Assembly (NCBI GenBank): GCA_015227615.1 | Contig: JAALGZ010000112.1 | Span: forward strand, 1 to 26,572 | Source of the DNA: Labyrinthula sp. Ha | Taxonomy: Eukaryota; Sar; Bigyra; Labyrinthulida; Labyrinthulaceae | Length of the DNA: 26,572 nt | Direction of reading: 5' to 3' | Shown here: piece by piece, positions 19,827-26,572 of the stretch | How positions within the stretch are numbered: the first letter of the stretch is position 1 | How the letters are laid out: each line of letters starts with the position of its first letter | Notes under the pieces: model-generated | What the model was told of the DNA's origin: nothing | Database searches by the model: none | What the model saw: the letters and a program-made list of their open reading frames with translations, nothing else | Made by a program: the position numbers and the translations under genes

Positions 19827-22273
19827 TTAAAAAATATCAACTATTCTTTTGTTCTTGAAAATTATTCTTGCAAATCCTTTGAATAAGAGTGATTCATGAA
19901 TACCTTCATCCTTTAGAAATAAAAAGACAACTTTTACAAAAACAGCCAAACGAACAAGACTTTTGAAAACTATTTTAATATCAGTTTTAAAAGAAGGTTT
20001 TATTTTTACTCTCTTTAGTTCAGGAAGTAATTCAGGAAGAATAAAAACATCATTTTCTTTTTCTACAGGTATCAAAACCAAACTATTCAAAGCCAAACTT
20101 AAAATATATTTCTTTTCTTTATCAGAATATTCTTTTAATAAAATATTAAAAAGTTCTTTATTTAATTTTCCTTTATCAACATAAATTCTATATAAAGAAA
20201 ATTTATCACTTGGAATTCTAAACGCAAGTTCATGAAAATTTGGATCTCTGATAAACTTTCCTAAAGCTTGAGCAAGATAAGAAGGTGCAAAAAATATAAA
20301 GTTTTCATCTGCTTCTAAATCTAAATAAGGAAAATAACAAATTAAACCAGCTTTTGAATATATTTCAAGCATAACTTCAACTTCCCAATCTTCAAAACCA
20401 CAAGAATAAGATTTATCTTCAAATTCTTTCAAAGTCATAATATTTGTTTGTTCTCGACAATTATCCAGGAAAAGAATTTTTGCAGTTTCTATTCTAAAGT
20501 TAAGAAAGTTTTCTTTTTTTATTCCAGCAGTTCCAGAAACAAGACTTTTTATTTTATCTTTTATATCGTTTTTCTCTTGAGATTCTAATTTTGAATTCTC
20601 AATAGGAAAAAAAATATTCATATCATTTTTCAATATATTTAACTCAGAAGAAAGACTTTTAACAAAGTTTTGAAGTTCTTTTTGTATTCTTTCTAGATTA
20701 GTATCTTCAACATTCTTTCTTTTATATCTTTTTAAATGTGTACCAACAAAAATAACTGGTGCTTTTTCTGTATTTTTCAAAATACTTTCACACCAAAATT
20801 TTAATCTAAATAAATCATTTTGAGATATTTTTGTCATATTAAAAACTATAAAATAAAGAGAATTTGAATTCATAAAAATATGATGAATAGAAGAAAATAT
20901 TTCTTGTCCACCAAAATCATAAACACGAAAATAAACATCACTTGTAGAAAAACCATAACTAGTTGTTTTCATACCCTCAATAAACTTTTCATCAGAAACT
21001 GTTCTTGAAAGAAGTTCTTTTTCAAAATCAAGTTTATATTTTGTTTCAACTTCTTGATTTGGATCAAAATCAGTATAAACAACATAAGGAAGACTATTTT
21101 TAACTCTCTGAACACTTAGTTCATATTTAGATATTGAGTTCCAGACATAATTGGCTGGGTTTATTGAAAATATATCAATATCATTCAAAACTAAAGTTGA
21201 AGTATTATCAAGTAAAAAACTTTTGTCAAATAAACTTCTTATGGTAGAAGTTTTTCCAACTCTTCCATCACCCATAAAAAGAACTTGACATTCGTTTAAA
21301 AGAGTTAGTTTATTGTATTGATCTTTCAGATTTATTGAAACATAATGTTTAAGTCTTTGTTTTAAATTTTTTATATTGAAAATATTATTTCCAAGTTCAA
21401 ACAATAAAAGAGAAGAATTATTATCAAGTGAATTTTGAACTTCATCTTTGTTTTCTTCAATATTTATTTCACCAACTCGTAAACTAAAAGTCAAAGAAAA
21501 AAAAAAGAAACATAAACTTTAATAAAGAAGGTAAATTTTCCAAACAGCTTTTTGTTAAAGTGGTAATTCCTGCGTTATCAATCCTCAAGTCATCTTGAAT
21601 ACTAGAGATAAAGAAAAGAGAAGAGAATACAAAACAGTTATCAAAGTATTCATTTTTGAAGCTTCTTTCAATATTTGAACAAGTGCCTCTTCTTTCATAT
21701 TATTTTTCTTGAGACTATTATCAATATAAATAAAAAGCTTACTTTATTGACTTTATTTTTTGTCCTTTTAAAAACTGAGAAAGAGAATTATCTTCTGGAA
21801 TATTGGAATAAGTAAAACTAAAACATAAAAACAATAGAAAATATACTTTATTGACTGAATATTCAGTTTTTGTTTTATTTTTTCCATTCCAATAAAATTC
21901 AAGGTGTTTAAATGACAAAAACCAAACCTAAAATAAAAACAAAAGAAGAAAATACTGAAGTCCTTTAACCTTTGGAAACTTTTCAAACCAAACAGAAAGT
22001 TTTTTTCCAATAAAATCTAAAGGACAGAAGCCAAAACTTTAAAATAAAACAAGATATATGAATACTTCAAATATTCAATTTCTTTGTGCATTTTCACTTG
22101 TTGAGCAAACTCTTCTGCTTCTTTTCTAAACCTTTCACCTTCAGTTGGGTTAATGTTCCTATCATGCGACCTATAATTTAGAAGGGGAAATAAATAAACC
22201 ATTGAATGATGAACTCATCGCTTCGATTTCTGTTCTCAAATTGTTGTTTAATTGATGGGATTTTAAATGGCAT
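19827..22273 (-). CDS. ROCO-family protein: leucine-rich repeats, Roc GTPase, COR (about 750 aa, 8 exons)
   Basis: The ROCO family joins a Ras-like Roc GTPase to a COR dimerisation domain; members act as GTP-dependent scaffolds or switches in the cytoplasm. Here a start ATG at 22,273 (stop codon just upstream in frame) leads through seven small exons into one large exon (21,483 to 19,827). The N-terminal charged helix FRKEAEEFAQQVKMHKEIEY precedes five or six leucine-rich repeats, visible as SINFTYSNI, SINLKKNNM and LRIDNAGITTLT. The Roc domain has the P-loop GDGRVGKTS, the switch II motif DFGGQE and VGTHLK at the G4 position, where THxD is usual. COR fills the last 250 residues. No kinase domain follows, unlike LRRK1/2. 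The exact end is uncertain because coding seems to continue in the next frame. The gene stands alone, with over 0.3 kb of AT-rich DNA upstream. Confidence 0.87.
21484..22199 (-). other. Seven ultra-short phase-2 introns in the ROCO gene
   Basis: Introns are read as 22,171-22,199 (29 nt), 22,037-22,065 (29), 21,928-21,955 (28), 21,818-21,846 (29), 21,715-21,742 (28), 21,602-21,630 (29) and 21,484-21,511 (28) or 21,484-21,517 (34). All are GT...AG; most donors are GTATTC, GTATAT, GTATTT or GTAAGC and the acceptors are T-rich. Each lies in phase 2. Removing them joins leucine-rich repeat sequence in one frame from the ATG to the GTPase exon. The internal exons are 105, 81, 81, 75, 84 and 84 (or 90) nt. 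Confidence 0.82.
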
Positions 22274-22569
22274 TTTTTACGTTTTTTCTTTAATTTAGTT
22301 TTTTTATTTGAAATTCGAGATATATATTTTTCTCGAGAATTAATGAGAATCTCGTTTGAAAAAAGCTCTCATTTTGAAAAAAGCCGATATGATTTTTATT
22401 CCAAATTATTCCAAAACAAAAATTCATAAATATAAAAACATTTTTAGATAATAATTATTTATAATCAAGTTTATTTTAAATTTGGTTTTAAAAACTTAGT
22501 TCTTTTGGAATCAGACTCGGTTTGAAAAGAACGAAATGAGCTATGTATAAAGCATCTTAGTAATAAAGA
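22274..22569. promoter_or_regulatory. Upstream region of the ROCO gene
   Basis: This is very AT-rich DNA between the ROCO start and the retrotransposon debris. It must hold the ROCO promoter, but I see no site that I could name with confidence. Confidence 0.3.
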
Positions 22570-23559
22570 AGATTAGATTTTAAGAGAGTTCCATGGCAAT
22601 GCAAATCGAGTCAAAGGACCTAGCCTTGCACGAGTCTGTGGTCTTGCCCATTCTCTCTACAGTAAAAATTGTTAATACAATTACGATAATTCCATTGCCG
22701 GGTGTTCTTGAGCAGCAGTATCCTTCTTGTTCCAATAACTTTCTGAATCTTGTGCTTGATTTCCCAAAAACAACCCAGAATTGAAAGAAAACAGCAATCA
22801 CGACTGTAAAACATTGAAAGGTGTCAGTTCGAGTGATCCAGTGGTCCAGGTGCAAGATGATATGTACCCAGATGCTTCAAGACATTCAATTAAATGATTC
22901 GCAGCAATTTTTTTCCAAGGTTTACGCTTCCAGCTGTGTATTCCGATCTGGACATGTTCTTACCTACCTTCAAGTTCCAGCAGATCGATTACGAACAGCA
23001 TGGGTTATTTCTACGTTGCTTGTTGATCTCTTAGCTGTTCAGTTCTATCTGCCAGATACTTATTATTAGGATTTTGACACTGTTTGGCTGTTGTTACACG
23101 ATCCGACGATTTTGGGGCTTCCAGTTTATTAACTACATCCGGGTTCAAGAAGATCATATTTAACTAGGTTGCGGTGGTTTCAGGTTGGTGTTGGAGTGGC
23201 TTCCATTGCTACCATTATGTCTTGATTTTCTCTCTCTAGCTACCTGGTGCTTTTCTTTGGTGTGCAGAGGATTCGAAGCCAGTCGGGTGTGTTAGAGGTT
23301 AGGAGGGAGCACCAGGCTCTTATCCTTGGCGGGTAGGGGGTTCACAGTGCTTCTTTCTAATTGTTCATGATTTTGTGAAGTTGAAGTTAAAGTTGGAACT
23401 TCATGGTCATCTAGCACCGGTTTGTCATGTTGTTCCAGATGTTCTATGACCAAGTTTTGTAGTAGTGCTTTTTCCAGAGATGATCTTTCACCGAGATATT
23501 GTGTCGTTCTAAGTTCTGGAATAGTTTTTTCACGTGCTGTGTCAGGTTGATCATCCACA
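22570..23559 (-). mobile_element. Probable non-LTR retrotransposon debris
   Basis: This stretch is richer in GC than its surroundings and has long overlapping frames on the minus strand. One hydrophilic frame, 23,292-23,558, reads REKTIPELRTTQYLGERSSL and LVIEHLEQHDKPVLDDHEVP. Another region holds YLADRTEQLRDQQAT and WKRKPWKKIAANHLIECLEA. It directly follows the endonuclease fragment in the same direction, but I find no reverse transcriptase motif in it. It may be an unusual linker of the same element or a second unrelated fragment. Confidence 0.35.
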
Positions 23560-24118
23560 GTTTCCTGTTCAATGAAGGATTAGGTTCTTTGTCCTGCAAG
23601 ATCGAAGACTTAGTCCATACTCGTTCCTGACATCTATCCATGTTCTCCTTAAGGGAGCATTCCAATCATCTCCAAGAACTATTAACCTCCTCTTGTTCCA
23701 TTCTTTCATTACCTTTTCTTGTAGCTTTTCTAGGAATTTCTTGTACTCATGGGTCGGTAGTCTACTTTGAGGTGCATACACGTTTGCTAGGACAAGTTTT
23801 GTTTTGGCATTTTACATTATTTTAACAGCTAGGATCCTGCCGATTATTCTGCAGGTGTCAGTTACGTCAAAAGGAAGTTTCTAGCAACCAAAGATTGCAA
23901 CATCAATGAATTATGAAGTTCCCTTGAGATACAAACCATCTTTCTTTTCATTCTGGCTAGCATTTTTGTTTGTCTTCTCAAGCCTTATCAACAATTTTCG
24001 GTCCAACTTCTTGAAATAAGATCAGTAGAGACTGAATTTCATGCGTAAGTTATACTACTGTAGAGAGTTTGAAATGAGCAATGTCACCAACATTAAGTGA
24101 AAGTACTTGGACGTTCAC
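23560..24118 (-). mobile_element. LINE fragment: APE-type endonuclease
   Basis: The minus strand carries the ordered landmarks of an apurinic-type endonuclease from non-LTR retrotransposons. VNVQVLSLNVGD stands at the start, LILFQEVG holds the catalytic-type glutamate, VYAPQSRLPTHEYKKFLEKL matches the family's V-Y-x-P block, and RLIVLGDDWNAPL matches the G-D-F-N-A motif, with tryptophan for phenylalanine. Stops and frame changes interrupt it at several places, and the later S-D-H motif is not seen. Upstream sequence (24,120-24,400) may hold remains of the element's 5' end. It is a dead fragment. The clade is not determined. Confidence 0.68.
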
Positions 24119-24761
24119 TTTTCATCGGTTTGCGAGGTCTGGAAATCTCTGGAGGTGCTGAGTTGACATAGGCTCAGTCTCAGAAACAACTTATGTCATT
24201 TCTCCTCTGTTCAATTTTTTTTTCTTAGTAGTAACTGGGTCGAGCGTTTTCAGACCTCAATTAAATGCTTTTCAGTAATGAGGGAAGAAATTTAAGAGTG
24301 CATTAAGAAGGTGAATGAAGAACTATTGATTCAAGGCAAATATCGCTCACATCTGATGATTTATCGTTGACCCATGGGTCTTCTGTGCTGCTCATTGAGC
24401 TTTCTTCTGGTCTTTTTGTTCTTTTTCATTCACTTTGTACTGTTTACTTTGCCTCACTTTCTCCAAAATAATCATGAACAATTAAGGTCCCTTACTTTAC
24501 ATTTCCAAAATCAAGTTTCCCTGGTTACATTTTGACCCTGTTGTCGAAACAGATTCTCCTTTTTCTGTTCTGACTATTACTTTGTTTTCCTCTATAATAG
24601 AGCGATGTATCTAGTTTACTCTACATTTTAGTTTTCACATGTATTTCATAATCTAGTTGTTGAACATGCTAATGTGCTACTACATTTGAAACCCAACTCC
24701 CAACTCCATAACAGGTCATTTGCTGCACCGTCTAGATTAAAACTAGTTGCTGTTGTGCTTC

Positions 24762-25061
24762 TTAAGATAAGATAGATATATATTCTTGTTCATATAAACT
24801 ATTTAATGAAACGATTTTCTTGGCCAAATTTTGAAACAAGGTTTTATCTCTTCTTTGTCTTAAAAAACATCTTGATACTTTCTGAATATATTGAAAAAGT
24901 ACTATTATCCTTTTTTTTAGTTTACCTAATCGGGTAATGTAACTTTTGAAAAAAAGGGTCACGCGAAAGGGATTTTCAATAAAGAAATTTGTTCTAGCTG
25001 CATTATTTTGCATTAAAAAAATATTTTTTTTATAGTTTTTGCCTAATTTTACGTTGTACAT
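24762..25061 (-). mobile_element. Possible LINE-derived open frame (99 codons)
   Basis: This basic, leucine-rich frame with LGKNYKKNIFLMQNNAART resembles the stretch around a 'lQ-K-K-A-x-R' phrase found near the C-terminus of many LINE polymerases. The match is loose. It lies between two better LINE pieces in the same direction, which is the main support. Confidence 0.25.
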
Positions 25062-25189
25062 TCTTAGTACATAGTTTTCTCCAAGTCTTAGAGTCCCATA
25101 GTGTGCTACTAGAATATCAACTTTCTATTTGATGTGGATTATCCCCTCGGATTCAAAGCTTTCTATGAAAATAAAGTCTTCTTGGTGGC

Positions 25190-25740
25190 TAAATACTTTG
25201 TCTTTTGTAGTTAAGACATTTTTCTTTCTTATTAAATCAGGTGGCTACGCTGTTCCATAGTAAGGCACCTGAGTCGATGGAGTTTTTCCCACACAGTCTC
25301 TTCAATATACTGTTTTGCTCCAGAACTAGTTTTTTGTAAATCCATATTTTTTAATGCACTAGATAAGCCCCAATATGTTGTGTTTCTACTATTATTTTCT
25401 ATTTTCATGTATAAACTCGTTGAAAGCGTTCCTTTCTGTTAAATTTGGTCATGGGAGTTGCTCGGAATAACATTTTCATCAATTTCCCTATTAAAAGTTT
25501 TTGCATATTTTAACTTTGCTGCTGTGCCTTAAGACATGCCTTAATTTGTTATTTTAATTTAATTTTGTTTTTTTTTCTATTTTCTGTCATTCTTACAACA
25601 AGCGCTTTGTTACATCTGCTATTGTTGGGTTTTGTCTTTTACTCTTTTATTTTTAGTTTTGATTTAAGTTCATACCCGACCAGTTAGAAAATTAACCACC
25701 GAGTTCGAGGAAAATTATGTCTTTTGCACTGGATTTTGGC
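25190..25740 (-). mobile_element. LINE fragment: linker and C-terminal end
   Basis: At 25,190-25,330 the minus strand reads NSIDSGALLWNSVAT then FNKKEKCLNYKRQ. This is the typical 'G-A-x-L-W-N-S-L-P ... F-K' ending of CR1/Jockey-type polymerases. From about 25,500 to 25,740 lies a lysine-rich stretch (CNKALVVRMTENRKKNKIKL, KACLKAQQQS, KYAKTFNREIDENVI) that suits the region between endonuclease and reverse transcriptase. The catalytic reverse transcriptase itself is missing, so this copy has lost its middle. Confidence 0.42.
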
Positions 25741-26214
25741 TTAATTTGGTAATCTGGTTGCTTCAATTAGGGGTTTTATAGATGAGTAGTCGGTAAAGGC
25801 AGATAGCAGTGTTACAATTAGAGTAGAAGAGAATACCGATTGTACTGGATATATAGCTATGAATAACAATTGTGAAGTTTTCTTACCTCTTATCAGTAGA
25901 ATTGTTTTAATACAGTATCACAGTTTTTTACTAAAAGCACTTTCTATAATATTAAATGTGCAGCTTATTTATTTCAAGAAAAAACAACACCCTGAGCTTA
26001 TGTTATTGAGTTGAACTTATCTCATTTATATTTCTAACAGTTAAATATTGTTGGGGTCCTATCATAATTATATAACATTCTTCAACTCTCAAAAATAAAA
26101 CTATATTATTCTTGCTTTAAGAAAAATTGTTTCATTTCAGGTGAATATAAAAAGAATGCAATATTTATCTTGTCATGCCCTATATATTAGATAATTTAAT
26201 CTGCTTTTTTTCAG

Positions 26215-26386
26215 TAAAATCCTTGAGCAAAACCTGTGGATATACAGATACAATAATCCAGCAAAAATTTTAGTTATTTTCAATGGAACCCCAAACAACG
26301 CTCATCTTGGTTTTGTACATCCAGTTGATGATTTTTTTTGTGCAGAGTATTATTTTAAACAAATAGAAATCCAATGGAAGCATTGT
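26215..26386 (+). CDS. Possible exon, family unknown
   Basis: After the acceptor-like TGCTTTTTTTCAG a phase-2 frame opens and runs for about 56 codons to a TGA. It reads ILEQNLWIYRYNNPAKILVI, NGTPNNAHLGFVHPVDDFF and CAEYYFKQIEIQWKHC. Composition is balanced and GC is higher than in the flanks. A preceding piece at about 26,151-26,200 (GEYKKNAIFILSCP), itself after a TTTCAG, may be an earlier exon. I recognise no family. It may instead be a further decayed gene running off the window. Confidence 0.33.
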
Positions 26387-26572
26387 TGAAAATTTTCAAA
26401 TGAAGTTAGTTGATTGAAAGAGAAGAATACATGAAACTGGATATTATACATATCTGAAAGTCATTTTAATGAAAATATGTTCACTTCGAGCCGTGGTTTT
26501 ATATCCTCTTCAAGGATATTGTTCATTTAAGTGATCTAAAATATTAATGAAGATACACTTAAAAGCAAACCC

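Noticed and set aside
19886-19955. Two 27-nt GT...AG segments inside the COR exon as further introns
   Set aside because: Both are multiples of three, stay open, and encode residues that fit a COR domain, so nothing requires their removal.
21484-21517. A unique choice for the last ROCO intron
   Set aside because: Two donors (28-nt or 34-nt intron) both preserve the frame. The repeat pattern favours the longer and the length rule favours the shorter, so I leave it open.
22593-23069. Plus-strand frames opposite the LINE debris
   Set aside because: Their hydrophobic composition is typical of antisense readings of hydrophilic mobile-element frames.
1-26572. tRNA genes and CRISPR arrays
   Set aside because: I found no B-box-like GGTTCGAATCC with a fitting cloverleaf, and no evenly spaced direct repeats.

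Overview
This is a eukaryotic, AT-rich, gene-poor window. The evidence is a spliced nuclear-type gene with GT-AG introns, a Copia LTR retrotransposon, non-LTR (LINE-type) fragments, long stretches with no gene, and no sign of bacterial operons. The best clue to the host is intron size. In the one gene whose splicing can be read (a ROCO GTPase, minus strand, about 19.8-22.3 kb) six introns are 28-29 nt and a seventh is 28 or 34 nt. Such tiny introns are known from dicyemid mesozoans and a few protist groups (some ciliates, Blastocystis). I lean weakly towards a dicyemid-like animal or a protist and cannot settle it from sequence alone. The readable genes contain CAA as well as unbroken frames ending in TAA, so the standard code fits.

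Layout. 0-2.4 kb: no gene supported. 2.4-3.8 kb (-): patchy remains of a coding sequence. 3.89-4.51 kb: two small, convergent, probably intact genes, each for a protein with one C-terminal membrane segment. 4.78-6.02 kb and 10.36-about 11.94 kb (+): the two halves of one decayed gene for a secreted, cysteine-rich, EGF-like protein, split by a broken Copia element (6,018-10,357, minus strand, with two recognisable LTRs of about 0.2 kb). 12.49-13.01 kb (-): an open frame for a membrane protein. 13.07-13.99 kb (-) and 18.03-18.99 kb (+): further decayed coding stretches of unknown family. 14.0-18.0 kb: AT-rich DNA with a short AT microsatellite and one GC-richer patch. 19.69-22.27 kb (-): the LRR-Roc-COR gene. 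22.57-25.74 kb: fragments of non-LTR retrotransposons, including an APE-type endonuclease. 26.2-26.4 kb (+): a possible exon.

The most notable feature is the ROCO gene. Its leucine-rich repeats are encoded one repeat per exon. All seven introns are in phase 2 and most are 28-29 nt, so exons can be duplicated or lost without frame damage. The rest of the window reads as a graveyard: old mobile elements and several host-like genes decaying around a few small intact ones.
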